In this document: positions 11,701-24,604 of the stretch, piece after piece
Position numbering within the stretch: position 1 is the first letter of the stretch
How the letters are laid out: every line of letters begins with the position of its first letter
DNA from: Xiphias gladius
Lineage: Eukaryota; Chordata; Actinopteri; Istiophoriformes; Xiphiidae
DNA length: 64,000 nt
NCBI RefSeq assembly: GCF_016859285.1
Contig: NC_053420.1
Coordinates: 25,030,045 to 25,094,044, forward strand
Reading direction: 5' to 3'
Translations under genes and position numbers: made by a program
Notes under the pieces: model-generated
Databases searched by the model: none
The model's input: only the letters and a program-made list of their open reading frames with translations
What the model was told of the DNA's origin: nothing

Positions 11701-14700
11701 ACCACCCATTCATCCATTTCCGAAAGCACTAAGGTATAGTGCTGTTTCATTTCCAGGTAGGAGGTATGGTGTGACAGACCTGGGTGCGGAGGTGGTGAAC
11801 TATGTCTCCCATGCTACTCAGCAGCGACTCCAGAACCTGCTCGAAAAAGTTTCCCAAGTGGCCCAGCAGAAAAATGTCAACTTAAAGGTTTGTTTACAGC
11901 TGCACTGTGGACAGAGTCACAGCAATACAACCTTTTCCCCTTGGATAATATATTTAGCATTAACCAGATTCTTGCAGAGAAATAATACTGGTGCTATGAC
12001 ACCGAAGGGTCTATGAAAATTACAATGTTGTTTTTAGCATGCAAATAACAGCTGCATCTTTCAGTGTTTCGCGTCCACGTGTATGGAATAATCTCTCTAC
12101 TGTTTGTTGTCGGCAGGAGGATGAAAACCATGAGCAGAGCAGTGATGTTCGTGCTCAGCTCAAGTTCTTTGAGCAGCTGGACCAGTTAGAGAAACAACGG
12201 AAGGAGGAACAGGAGAGAGAGATCCTCCTGAAGGCAGCTAAGGTACAGCGTCATGAACGTTAAAGTAATCCATCTAAAGGCTATTGTTGAAGTGACACTA
12301 AATTCCCATTGTATTAAAAAGTAATATAGCAGGTTTTTGGTGAGGAGTAAAAAGAATCTGTGAAATCAGATACCTGTTCTAAAATAGTGTAAATAAATAG
12401 TCCTTTATTAGACTGTTTTCACATATAAATACCTTCGGTAATAAATAGATAAAAGATTCTTGGGAGATTGAAACAACAGCTTACGCAACACTTAAAACTT
12501 GCATTTTGTTGCCTTGATGTCCTAAATTCATCAGGCACATCATTGATGATCTTCTAGGTTCAAACACACTTTCAGCAGTTACAAGCTTCCAGTTTTATTA
12601 TTATTTTAATGGTCCTACTCTGTTGTCTGTCTTTTTAAAGTTTAGATGAAATCAAGGCCCTTTTGTTAATAATAGCAAGTGTGTAATGAATACGGATTTG
12701 TTTAGCTTACATTTAATGGTTTGGTGTCCCGCAGCTCTTCTCTTCTCTAGAGGTACATTAATATTCTCTAAAGTTTGACAAAAGGTCACTTGCAATTGAT
12801 TTTGACTCATCCTCAGGATGCCTGTTAGGATGTAACTCGAACTGATTTTAACACTGTACGGTGTGATATATCAGATGTCACTGGGGATGAATTGATAACG
12901 CCAAATTTCCTTCCAGTAACTCTGTGACATTAATAATTAAATTATATATTGTTTCAATAAATCATATGGGCATTGCAAAACAAGTTAAAGCAGTTTTTCC
13001 GTTAAGTTAGTTAAGTTTTTATTCAGTTATTTTGAAGTCTAAAAACTTTTCAGCTTTAAATGAAAATATTGATAGGTATTGGAATATTCAGTGGACTTCA
13101 GACTTGGCCAAAATTAGTACTTGATGGACTTTTGGTCTTTCTTCTGCCAACATCAGTTATTATTGTGTCTTGCTTTTGGCCCTGCAGTCTCGAGCTCGGC
13201 AAGAGGACCCAGAGCAGCTCCGTCTGAAACAAAAGGCAAAAGAGGTAAGATGAGAGTGGGATGACAGTCAGCTAGTCTCCCTTACTGTATGTTTAAGCAC
13301 TGTAGGCTTGAATTCCATGTTGGTATGTGTGTGTTGTCCAGATGCAGCAGCAGGAGCTGGCTCAGATGAGGCAGAGGGAGGCCAACCTGACGGCACTGGC
13401 AGCCATCGGCCCCAGAAAGAAGCGGAAGATTCTGGACTCTCCATCCTCCTCTGCTCCAGCTGAGGTACAATTAACGACAGTACATTCCCCAAAGAGTGTT
13501 GTATTTCCTGGGATAGCTGTCGAATATAACTCCTGTTTTAAAATCACTGTGTACTGTACCTTTTGTACATCTACTATGCTTTCCTTATTTACAACCTTTG
13601 CCGTCTTCATTCAGGGGCAGAATGGAGAGCTTATGATGCACACTTGAATAAAAGTCACAAATTTACATAGTAAAAATGTGAGTGATGACAATGATAGCAC
13701 TTTCTTTTTGCGCATAATATATTGGTGATAGAAATAGCTGATGTGAGCATTAACAGTTTGCCAGTTCTTTTCTCTATTGACTGTAACAGTCAGACAATGT
13801 TTGACAAGGTCTGTCAGTGACAGCCCACACTACTCTGACAGAAACCTGCTGTCAGTCATCTGTGCTGTTCCGGTACCTGGTGGAAGAAAAAAAAAAAAGC
13901 AATCAAGCTTGTCATTAGTTCGGGAAGAGCACTGGACTCATGCACGCTGAGGGCTGACTCTTGTTATCCCAGATTTAAACAAGTCACCAGTCACATTCAG
14001 TAATTACAACGTGGCAAACTTCATAATGTGACAAACCTTGACTCAACATGCTGTTACTGGCTGAATTCATTGATATGTTCTTTTCACCACCAGACCTTTT
14101 AGATTCTTAGTTCCCTTACTATGGTGTACCTTTCCTTGCGCTCTATTTTTCCTGCATGTGTTGAGTTCTGCTCTGTTTAGTGTTAGTGTTTGGATGTTTC
14201 TTTCACTCCCCAATGATTCTCATACTGTTGTTTTGATTCACTGGGGAGCATCTACAAGAGCAGAGCCTGTTCTGCAAAACAAGTGCTTAGCCATTTGCTG
14301 GAATAAAAAGCCCTGCATTCCTTAAGTGTCTCTGACAGGAATGGGTATATAAAAACAGTTGTTTGGGAAACAATGTGTGATCTCTCCTATTATTTACGTA
14401 CTTTGACAAAGGTTCTAATAATTTCAAAGATAGTGTTTATTTGTACACCTCCTCTGCCCCCAGTGACAAAATTGCTGATTTTGTGTTGTTTTTCTGCATG
14501 TAGAGTGCTTTATTATGTTTCTTGAAAAATACAAGAAAAACAATGTCACATAGCTGTATTCTATTCTGTTCAGGACAATACAAATTTCTATAGCAGTGAG
14601 TGCATGGTGTGAGAGTTATAGAAATTAAACAAAGACCCTGTTTATACCTGGCATTAACATGTGTCTTGGTTGACCCGAACAAAAGTGGACAGGCGAGACA

Positions 14701-17235
14701 CCTTGTGTTTGGATTCCGTTACTGTCCTCGCCACTTCTGTGCTCGTAAACGGCCCGGTTAAGATAGGATGCGTCTAGTTTTGTTTGGACTGAATCTTCTG
14801 CCCAAATGGAAACTGTATCCGGTTTCACTTGCACACCAACCACGTAGATCAGTGCTCCTCACCAGTTTTTTTCATGGTTTTGTTGTCTGTCACCAAAACA
14901 AACACCACGTGCGGCATTGATGATGTACAGTCCTGGTTGTACAGGACTGTACAGAATTTAGAATATATTAAATAAATAAATTCATATGAACTGATTTTGT
15001 AGAATCAGAATATTTTGATAAAATGTCCAACATTACTGAACAAAAAAAACAAAAACAAAAACTTGCATAATAGTGAAATAATACAAACAATAATGTACCC
15101 CAGACACAATTATTGGCATCCTTCATTAATATTTGGTTGCAGAACCTTTGGCAACAACAGCAGCCTCTAAACGTTTCTTGTAGCCATCTAGAAGCCTCTT
15201 GCACCTGTGTGCTGGTAGTTTCTGCCACTCTCCCTCTGCTATGCGTTAAAGCTCTTTTAGGTTTGCAGGGGTCCTTTTTGAATGGCAGATTTCAGCTCTC
15301 TCCAAAGGTTTTCAATGGGATTTAGGTCAGGACTCGTTGCTGGCCTGTTTAAAACAGTCCATCTTTTCCTTTTCAACCATTCTTTTGTGCTTCTTGTTGT
15401 GTGCTCTGGGTCATTGTCCTGCTGAAAGACCTTCGCCTCAAACCTAGTTTTCTGACACTGGGTAACGCATTTTCCTGTAAAATCCCTTGGTAATCTCCGG
15501 ATTTCATCATTCCTTTGATACATTCATCTCCTCCAGTACCAGAGGCAGCAAAGCAGCCCCACTGTATGATAGAACCTCCACCGTGTTTTAATGTACGTGG
15601 CTTTTTCTTTTCAATATGGGCTTCATTTCGTCGGCTATAAACAAACTGATGCTCTGCATTCCCAAAGAGCTCTACATTGGTTTCATCTGTCCATAGAACA
15701 TTATCCTGGAAAGGCTGTGGCTTATCTAGGAAAGTTTTTTCAAACATTAGTCTTGCCTGTTTGTGCCTTCCTCTCAATAGTGGCGTCCTCCTTGGCCTTC
15801 GCCCATGGAGCTCTACTTGGTTTAGCGTGCGGTGTATGGTGCGGGCTGAAACCGATACTCCAGATTGCTTCAGCTCAGCCTGAAGCCCTTTAGATGTCTT
15901 GCGTGGTGTTTTTTCCACAATCCACATCAACCTTTGCAGACTTCTGTCATTTAGTTTCTTCCTAGCGCCACGCCCTGGAAGCGTCTTAACAGTTATGACT
16001 GTTTTATTTTGTTCGAGGAACTAATTTAAATTCATCAAAAAAGTGCCAATAATTGTGTACGGCGTACATTTTATGTGCTTATTTTTTATTTCGGTATGAG
16101 AATGTTTTTTTTGTTGTTGTTGTTCAGTAACTTTGAATGTTTTATTAAATATTCTGATTATACAAAATTGGTTAATTTGCATTTATTATTAAGATATTCT
16201 AAATTCTGTACTTAAAATTCAGGGGTGCCAATATTTTTTGTTGGGGATGCATTATGAGGCATTAGTGTTTACACTTCAAAAGATATGTGGTCGTCCCAGA
16301 CCCACCTCGGTAAGTAGTTTGAGTGGTCGTACCATGGTTGCAAGGCTTCCTAAATATTCTGCAGCATTTTCAGAAACAGTCACACCAGCCCATAAGGCAC
16401 AAATAATCTTGCCACAGTCAAAGTCACTGAGATCACACTTTTTCACCATTCTGATGTTTGATTTGACCATTATCTGGCGCTCCTGACCTGCATCTGCATG
16501 GTTTTATGCATTGCACTGCTGTCACATGATTGGCTGATTGGATCACTGCATGAATAAGCAGGTGTACAGATATTAAAAATCAAGTGCTTGGTGAATTTAT
16601 ATTCATTCAGTTTCTTAACTGCCATCAGTGCTGTTCAGGGTTATGTGCACTGGGCAAGAGGCAGGGTATACCCTGGACCCATTACAAGTCTAGAAAAGTT
16701 CTAACGCGTAAGACAGACGAACATATTCACACTCCCATTCATAGCAACTGGCAATTTAGATTTCCAGTTTACATAAAGCACTGGTTCTATTTCAACCATT
16801 TATCCACTAGTTTTAGGCAAACCTCTGCTAGTTTTCTAGTCTGAATGCACTCTGCATTGCAACAAGTGGTGTTCAGAAGTTACGGCTGATTCAAAATGTG
16901 GATATATTTTTTTTAAAAATCGAATCATGCATTTCATTTTTTTTTTTTCATATCAGTTAAGTTACTCCACAATCTTTCTGTGAATTCCCCTGACAACTGC
17001 AGAAGTAAGGCTACCACCCACCACTATTTTTCACCCTGTCTTTCTCCCACCCATCTGTCTCATCTTACAGGGATCAGGAACAGGTCCCTCTCTGTCTGGC
17101 GGGGCTGGTTCGTCAGGCTCCAGACCCACAAGGCAGCGCATCACGCGCGTCAATCTCAGGGACCTGCTCTTCTGTTTGGAGAATGAGAGATTTACCAGTC
17201 GCTCCCATTTTCTCTACAAGGGCTTTCTCAAATAG
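5774..17235 (+). CDS. taf4: TAF4, TFIID subunit, 15 coding exons
   Basis: Exons: 5774-6551, 7034-7167, 7469-7585, 9631-9720, 9930-10052, 10281-10370, 10529-10741, 10921-11062, 11161-11263, 11489-11658, 11757-11887, 12117-12242, 13188-13244, 13342-13464, 17071-17235. Every junction is GT-AG with matching phase, giving 853 residues. Residues 1-373 are low-complexity Ser/Thr/Gly/Pro activator-binding sequence. The TAFH (NHR1) domain covers about 374-470 ([39 protein letters not shown]). The histone-fold and C-terminal domain begins near 597 ([20 protein letters not shown]) and runs through [15 protein letters not shown] charged helix follows ([19 protein letters not shown]), then a basic PRKKRK near 782-787 and the terminal [15 protein letters not shown]. 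Family knowledge: TAF4 pairs with TAF12 through the histone fold and scaffolds TFIID in the nucleus. The ATG at 5774 is in a strong context and follows an in-frame TAG at 5750; an upstream N-terminal exon is possible. Human TAF4 is about 1,085 residues, the difference lying mostly in exon 1. Synteny favours TAF4 over TAF4B. Confidence 0.93.
6711..6738 (+). repeat. (AAAC)n microsatellite
   Basis: About seven tandem copies of a four-base aaac unit in taf4 intron 1. It also opens the shadow reading frames seen there. Confidence 0.9.
7586..9630 (+). other. taf4 intron 3, no gene seen
   Basis: A 2-kb AT-rich intron between exons ending in PPILQ and beginning SSAGAA. It holds an A-rich low-complexity patch at about 8055-8100. 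Frames up to 113 codons (9191-9532) show no recognisable domain and no coding bias, and I see no transposon landmark. Confidence 0.7.
12243..13187 (+). other. taf4 intron 12, no gene seen
   Basis: A 945-base AT-rich intron with no open frame worth reporting and no repeat recognised. It ends in a normal acceptor (ccctgcag) before the [12 protein letters not shown] exon. Confidence 0.7.
13465..14929 (+). other. taf4 last intron, part left of the Tc1 element
   Basis: Noncoding AT-rich sequence after the exon that carries PRKKRK. No open frame of substance is seen. The remaining intron (16246-17070) beyond the transposon is likewise unremarkable and ends in a pyrimidine-rich tract and acceptor at 17070. 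Confidence 0.65.
14930..16245 (-). mobile_element. Tc1-like transposon with long inverted repeats, defective, in the taf4 last intron
   Basis: Terminal arms of about 170 bases are inverted repeats: 14949-15120 against 16041-16211. Shared blocks include gtacagaatttagaatat at the outer side and acacaattattggca at the inner side. On the right, a further gggtgccaatatttttt at 16223-16239 repeats the inner gtgccaataattgtg (16043-16057) in direct orientation, giving an IR/DR-type end as in Sleeping Beauty-like elements. The left counterpart of that outer repeat is not recognisable. Between the arms lies a broken transposase on the minus strand. The element is antisense to taf4. Confidence 0.9.
15257..15990 (-). 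pseudogene. Tc1-family transposase pseudogene (DD34E)
   Basis: From about 15990 downwards the frame reads a linker and second helix-turn-helix region ([18 protein letters not shown], then [20 protein letters not shown]). [13 protein letters not shown] carries the first catalytic D, and [12 protein letters not shown] follows. Around 15435-15452 the frame shifts. The next frame has [12 protein letters not shown] (second D) and [11 protein letters not shown] (E). It then ends early at 15257. The first helix-turn-helix is missing: only about 55 bases separate the preserved coding region from the inverted repeat. Triad residues can be seen, but the frameshift and N-terminal loss make the copy non-autonomous. 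Confidence 0.88.
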
Positions 17236-18060
17236 GCTTGATGTCAGAGAGGAAGGGAGGAGGAGAGGCGAGAGGGGGAAAGTGAAGCACGTGGAGAGAA
17301 CAACCTCCCACCATAGAGAGTGTAAGAGAGTCTTATAAATGAAGAGAAAAAGAGCAGCGACTTGGCACATTTCAAGTTTTTTCAGATATAAATCTGATAA
17401 CCTGAAATCCAAAAGGAGATACATTTGATGGCCTCTCTACCTCCCTCCACAAATAATGCCTATTTTCTTTCAGAGCAGTCATGGACTTATGCCCCTTTAT
17501 TTCCCCTGTACGACTAATTTTTCAAGTGCAAAAAAGGATTATATTAAGGGTTTTTGTATGACAAAATGAATTATTGTATAATTATGCACTGCAACACAGT
17601 ACAGTTTATTTTCTGATTATTTGTATGTGGATTAGGCTTTGAAGCAATGAAAATCATTCGTTTTATTAGACAGCAAACTAATTTTATTAATAATGATTTT
17701 ATTTTTGTTTTAGTCAACTGAATTACTTTCAGCTCCAGTCTGTATAACCTACTGAGTTGCCTTCCTAACTATGAATAAGCCATATAGCCATCCCGAAGCA
17801 ATTAACCCTGCTCTATCTCATGAAGCAGTAGCTTGCTCTCTATCTGTCATCGTCATTATTTTACTTTTTTTCCAGCATATTTATTTACTAAACTCAAGCT
17901 GAAATTAATGTTTAGTTATTTATTTAATTTCATGTGACACCTCTGTTGTTTCATGTAGCTTAAATTCAAAAAATAATGTGCATTTACCTGCATAGGACAT
18001 TTAAAATAACTTTTGGACTTTTTGTGGGGTGTATAGGTTTCAGTGCGTGAAGAGAGGTGT

Positions 18061-18094
<34 letters not shown>

Positions 18095-18500
18095 GTTCAG
18101 TTCTTTTAAAATTTGTTTGACATGTATTCATTTCTAGAACTTTTGACAGGTTTCAGAAAGCTTTTAACCTGTATTTCTATACCAAACATACATCTACCTG
18201 AAACTGATTTCTATTTTTGTAGCTGCCCACCAACACATATTTTTACTCTTTCAATCGTAACTGACAGTGTCCTCCAATCATTTCCTTACCTGCTTATATT
18301 TTTGTGTGCTACTGGACACCCCCTTAGGTTTTTAGTATCAATGACTTAAGAAACTGGACTTTCTTCCTGTATATTTGTAAATGTTACACCTAAAGTTTTA
18401 CACACGGTTTTGTATAGAATTGAGAATTTACCCATACAACATAAAGAAAAACATTTTCTCTATTGAAAGTTTGAATAAATAATGATTTTACAGTAAATGT
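17236..18500 (+). other. taf4: taf4 3' UTR with poly(A) signal
   Basis: From the taf4 stop to a canonical AATAAA at 18474-18479, followed within 25-35 bases by GT-rich sequence, giving a 3' UTR of about 1.25 kb. A pure T run at 18062-18089 lies inside it. The signal is the best one downstream of the stop on the plus strand. Confidence 0.65.
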
Positions 18501-20689
18501 TGTGGTTTGCTGTTTATAGAGATTTCACTGGGTCATAGACATTTTTAAAAAATTTTATATTGTAATGCACTAGGGGGCAGCATTGCATCGTTAGAACATC
18601 TGGAAGATGTGCATGTGGTACAGAGGATATTGAGTAAGGCTTTGTACATGAATGAGCTGAATGCCTTTAATTCCTTCTTACCCTACCTGTTCACAGATAA
18701 TTCCATGTAATCCTCTAACATCTGCAGAGCCACATGTAGTACACAGTGTGTCTCCCCTGGGTCTATACCAGGCATCTATTGAGCGCAACTCCCATGAGCA
18801 CCTCACACAGCTCTCCGCCCCAAAATGAAATCACACTCACACATTGTCTGCCACCAGTCTGTGCTGTTCTTTGTTGGGCTGTCTTGTTTAAGTCCGTCTC
18901 CATTATCAGCCCAACACACAGTGCATTGGCAACAGCTGCCACATCAGCTGTTAACATTCACCACAACCACGGGTCGTAAATAATTAGGCCATTCTGCCAG
19001 CGGGACAGTAGCCTGATGTTACCATGATTGGGAGCAGCTTTTGTATCTGCGACGACCAAAGAGGAACAATAAGTGTATATTTGGAGGCATCAGTGGTGAT
19101 GAGCCACAATTCCATTCTCCATAATGAAAGTACATCTAGGAGCCACTAGGTGGCAATAGCTCATCTTACCACATCACTGCTGCAGCTGAGAGGGGACTGA
19201 AACCAAATCTTCTGGTCCTTCCTTAAAGTTAATCTCTAAAGGTAACCTGGTTCCATATATGTGCGTCATGCTCACGCTATGCTCTGCTCAACCCCCACAA
19301 AACAGACAATGAGGCCACCTTGAACGGCTCTCTCGTTTTTTTCTAACATTTTAACAATACAGAAACAAAAAGGGGAGAAGTGGTCTGTATTGATAATGAA
19401 ATAAGAGCATTGTGCTGCTGTGAGAGCACGGAGCCAGGCTCTCTGTCATGAGTACGGAACCAATGTGGCCTGCCAGTCCCTCATGGCATCTCTGTCTGGT
19501 GGTGGTGGTGATTCAGGTAAGGCCTCGCCCCTTTGTACCTCGGCCCAATCCAATATTTTTCCTGGTAATCCCCCCTCCACTCCTCAACACCGCTGCTCTT
19601 TCAGAGTTAAGTCCACATAAGCTCCCACTTGAGTGCCAGAGGCAGAGCAACAACAGGGATGGTGCAGTTGCCTAGCGACGTCTCAGTCACTGCACCTGAG
19701 GGTGTTGGGTAAACACCCTGAGCCTGCCAGAGGCAGGGAAGAAGGGATAAGTAACATCACTGTTTCCTTCCATGGCATTTGTTAAAGGGGGACTGTTATT
19801 AATTTGTTACATTCAGTGTTGTCACTTTTGCTTTCACCCCAGGGTGAGATTATATAATAAACCATATCTAAAGCAATTTGTGTGTTTGTGTGTGCTTGCA
19901 CACTCATTCGTGTGACTGTTTGTCTGTACTTAGTCATGGGTGCTTTTGTCTGATTCTAAGATGGGAACTGACTGCTCCGATAGCGCTTCTCGGCTGGGTG
20001 TTTCTCTTGCACTTTCATGATACGTCTCTGGTCTAAAACTCTTTGCTTGTTTACTCTCACAGAGGGGCTCAGTTTAATTGATGGTTGGAGGCTGATGAAA
20101 GCTCCCCCAGCCCCCACTACTTACATGATCCAGAAGGTCATGGAATCCCTTATTTAGGTAAGACCCCTATAGCTACGGGAGTAAGAAGGCTGTGATATTT
20201 TTTTCATTGATATTACTTTGCAAACCAATGAATTCGAAAATTCCACTCGTAATCCCACTGTATTCATGCTGTGAGACAAATGCCATACTAAAAGGCAGTT
20301 AATTAATTTTATCCTTTTCACCGCCTCCTTGCATATTGTTGATTAAACTTTGAGCTTATGAATAAAACTATCTCCTAGGAGGGGCCCGGGAATGTGATTT
20401 GGATGAACTGATGTGGCACAGTGTGATTCAGTTGCTGCACTTTATCATCCATTAAGATGCACAAATCCAGCAGCCTGTAACCACTTTTATCCTGAAATAA
20501 AAGTGAGTGATTTTCAGCCTCTGCTGAGGAATCACACCCTGCAATATAACAGGCAAAAACAGTTCATTAGTTTGCACGTCCTCACAATTCCATTTCCTGT
20601 GCTCCCGTGCCCTTGTTCCACCCAGGTTAATGCTGACTTTAGGATTCTTTTGTTATGGGGTTGACCAGGGCAGTCTGCTTTGGCCCGGA

Positions 20690-20880
20690 GATGCTATAAT
20701 AAGGCCAGTGTTTATGACTGTTGCTGAAATGGGTTTGTAAGCACGGCTGAACTGGTGAGGTATTGACATGGGGGTTAATAGCCTGTTGGCCTCTTTAATG
20801 GAGCTGAATCAGGCCGAGCAGGCAGTGTCAGCCCACAGGAAAGGAACATCTCCATTTACAAAGTCATCTCCTATATGAGG
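20690..20880. promoter_or_regulatory. Candidate conserved noncoding element
   Basis: Mixed-complexity, non-repetitive sequence with TTAATA, TTTAATGG and GC-rich blocks in an otherwise AT-rich intergenic region between taf4 and cdh4. This is inference from texture only; conservation was not tested. Confidence 0.25.
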
Positions 20881-21329
20881 CGGTACAGGCACTAAAATGT
20901 GTTGAGCATACACACCTGTTTTTCGCAGGGAGAAATGTGTGATATGATGTTCTGCAATACAGAAACAAATAAGCTGAGGTGCCAGACTCTACATGACACA
21001 GGCTAATGTGAAAGCCAAAACAGCCATTTGCATTTTAACCCGCTGATCTTTTATCTTGTTGGGGTCAATAGTACTTTGTTGCATATTGATCTTATTATGA
21101 TCCTCAAGACTCTGCAGACTCTTGAAATGCTTGTGTGGCTAATGTAAATCCATGTTAGGGGATATTGGTTGTACACTTTAGAAGGGAGACAGTAAAAAAA
21201 CATAATAAGAATGGGAGTCCACAGCCCAGATAGCAGCTCTCTGAGGCTTAAACACAGTACCATATTTACCGTTTTGGTTTCGCACGCTAACATTTGCACT
21301 AAACACAGAGTAAAGCTGAGGCTGACCCG

Positions 21330-21620
21330 CATGTCATTAGTTTGCAGGTATTTTGTCATATATCAAAGTAGTAGAAGAACTGAAATTTTGACCCAATGAT
21401 GCTACTAAAAAGTACCACACCTCCTCCTGAAACGTAAAATGTCAACCTGGTGGATCGCCACAGATGATCGCCACACTCAGTCGGATTCACCATGAATATC
21501 TGTACAAAGCCTGGCAAACCATTCAAATGTCTTGACGATATTTCAGTCTGGACCAAAGTGGTGCACCGACACAAATCAAACAGAACATAGCCATCCCTAG
21601 AGCCACTCCACTAGCATGCC
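21330..21620 (+). repeat. Dispersed teleost repeat, copy 1
   Basis: It shares blocks, in the same order, with 34945-35320: cattagttt-gcaggtatt-tggtcat, aaaattttgacc-atgatg, and tttcagtctggaccaaagtgg near the end. I recognise the sequence style (tgtaccaaatttcatgg..tctggaccaaagtggtg) as a very common fish interspersed repeat, but cannot name its family with certainty. No coding sequence. Confidence 0.75.
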
Positions 21621-23104
21621 TAAAAATGGTCAAATGCTGCTAAAAAATGTATCACATTAAATAAAATATCTGCACATTTTGAATCAGAAGCGGAAAACCC
21701 CCCCCACAAAGAGACATAAATGACCACGAGACACCTTTAGGCCAAAACGCTCACCTCACCTTGAAGCACTTTTTAAGATTCAGAAAGACACAAATGAATT
21801 ATGTATGAAAAGTGTTGTCTCTTTAGTTAGGAATCCCCATGAAGCATATGCAAACTCTGCTCTTTAGATGGAATGAGCAATTTGGATACATAAGACACAC
21901 AAATAAGATCAGAGTCATAAAACTGCGACTAATCAGCTTACATTGGGCACATGGCCAGATAGGCTATCTTTATTCCCTGTCGTGTTACTGTAATATCGTC
22001 ATTACATTCACAAGACTAATGCTGTTATACACGTGTGGTATTCAATTATTTATTTATACTAATGACTGTGCTGTACATTATTCATGGTAAACGTTGGCCT
22101 GTCTTCCTGGAGTGATGCTGACAGAGGCGCACTGAGGGGCAGATCAGAATGGAAGCGTGATTGTACCCCGAAGGACACCAGAGACTGACTTGGCTTCGAA
22201 GGATTCATTTCCTACCAGTTGCAGATGTAGCCAGTGTCCTGAGGAGGGCACTTAACCTGTGGCTGAGGTGGAGATTTACATCCAGTTGATTAGAGCAGCA
22301 GCTCTGCTCAAGGATGCAGCTCGGATTTACCACCGCACTCTAGCATGTAATTACAAGGAGATATGTCTCTGCAGAGCTGCTCAGCAGCAGCACAGGTTTC
22401 ATGTACTTGTGTTGAGGTTGTCAACAAATAACACAAGGGCAATCCCATGATGCATCATTCATTGTGATTACATTGGAGGTGTTCCTGAGTATGACAACTG
22501 TGTTTGGGAGGTGTGAACGTTCACAGTGTCAGTGTCAAAGCTCATAATTAGAGGGTTCAGTCATCGGTGGTGCAAGAAGAGAGAAATGCATGATGACATG
22601 TTAGTTATTAAAAGGGTAGTCCAATGATTTAGAATTGCACAAGTGGTCCAAATCTGAGTGGTCCAAATCTGAGAGGCCCAGATATCCTCACTTTGAGACT
22701 CTGATTTCTTAGATCCAGAAATCAACTAGTCCTCCTGTGCTGGATAAGAGTACTTGACCCAGTTTCACAATGCTAGTGGTTGTGTGGGGATTTGAGTAAA
22801 AGCAAGTTTATTTAAGAATATGCAACATGAGAGCACAATACAACAAGACCGAGTTCAGCATCTTATTTATGTCACGCTAGCATTTTGCTAATCTTCACTG
22901 GCATTATTATGAATGTTATTACTAACACTTGTGCTTTTCCTACCGTGACAAGTCAAAATACCGTATCTGCTGTGAAGAGGCCATTTGTGCCTTAGTGTTC
23001 CAAATCAGTTCATCAAATCATGTGTAACTAACTGACATGCGACAAACCTGGGGCATTTGCTTTGTTAGGACTTGATGGGGAGGGCCACTGCACCACTCCA
23101 AACT

Positions 23105-23300
23105 ACCGTACAAGCACAATTTTACATTTTGAGTGTAATGTAGAACAATGCGTTCTATATTCCAATTTATTATATGTTCAACATGTAAAAATGTAATCAG
23201 TGAGATAACTAGTAACTATAACTACCAAGAAATGTAGTGAAGTAGCAAGTACAATATGTTCCTCTGAAGAGAATAAAGTGAGTATTTTTGCTTAGTGACT
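23105..23300 (-). repeat. Dispersed teleost repeat, antisense copy
   Basis: Its reverse complement aligns with 33005-33260: the blocks around agaggaaatattg, ctacttcactacattt and agttactagtta correspond. This is a common fish repeat rich in 'ctccactac..actcaagtac' type phrases. Noncoding. Confidence 0.75.
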
Positions 23301-24604
23301 CTCCATCTCTGGCAATAATTAAGATTTACCTTAATGATAATACATACAAGGTTTACTTGCTTTTACTGATAAGATACTTTACTACAAAAATCAACAATGA
23401 TTTGTAGGAAATTCTCTATCCAGACGCTGTTAGTCAGTGCATAGACAGTGTTTTAGCACTGACTGATACGGGCTCTGTGGAGTGTCTCCACTGGACCAGC
23501 CATCCAATTCATAAAAAGTTGGTCATTGAACAGTAGATATTATTTCCCCCGCTTGCAGCGGGAACATCAAATTTATTCTGCTGCTTTGAGCTCATTTTAG
23601 ACGGCGTCCTGAAACAGCAGGAGGTTCAGATTGGTGGCAGCAGAAAGAGCCAGCTTGTCCTGCGTGGTACCTCTGCTGAATGGCAACATCAACACTAAAC
23701 TGTGAACAGCTGATCGCGCAGCCAGCATCAGAACCAACATCAGCTGGTGTTTTTCAGAGTGGACTTTTCCCAGTGCTGGCCCAAGAGATCCACTAGCTAT
23801 ATGGAGAGGAAATGAAAAGAACCAGGCTTGGACATGTTTGAAGAGGAGAACTTTATTTACAACACACAAGGCCACGGCTGCGAGCCAGCAACAAAACTCT
23901 CAGTCCATACGCCATTTATCAAGGGGGCAACATGAGTTTCTTTCTTCTTTCACTCCGCCTATCTGCCACAGGGAAACCCAGTGAACTTCAGTTAAGCCCA
24001 TCAAAGAAACCTTCCCTGAACTTAATCTCCTTATCTGTCGACTGGCTATGACCACGATGACTTTTTACCAACTTGATAATTATTTCAGAGCAGTGGAGCC
24101 CACCTCTGATGGCTCTCTTATTAACATGGATGCGTCCGCAATTCTGCTGGGCCCGTAGAAGAATTCATCATTGTACTACTGTAAAGGTTAACTAAAGTTT
24201 ATTACTAGATGTTCTCATTACTGGGATACTCATGTGTAGATTAACTGGGGAATCAAAGCACCTCTCATTAACTAGTCCGGTATGCTCCATCAGCTCTGCT
24301 CACCTCTACCTGTCTTCTTTACCTCTCCATTATCCACTCCTCTAATTTCTAGCCATAGCAAACAATACAAGATGAAGTATGACCTTGTTTTACTTCCTAT
24401 TATTCAACCTTTTTTTTCAAAACCATTTTCTAAATGTTATGCGTTGTCCCTGCTGTGCTCGAATCACTTCCTTCGCTTCCTCCCTCTGCTGACCCTCTCT
24501 TCCATCCTACTAATCACCTCTCCACGCGGCCTACCTGCATCTTGCATCATCACCTCATTTTTCTCCCTCTCTCTTACTTCCTGCCTCTCTGCTTTCTCTC
24601 TGGG

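Noticed and set aside
12316..12335. Short match (aaaaagtaatatagca) with about 34290
   Set aside because: Only 16 AT-rich bases are shared, with no extension on either side.
15591..15893. Plus-strand 100-codon frame in the Tc1 element
   Set aside because: Antisense shadow of the minus-strand transposase.
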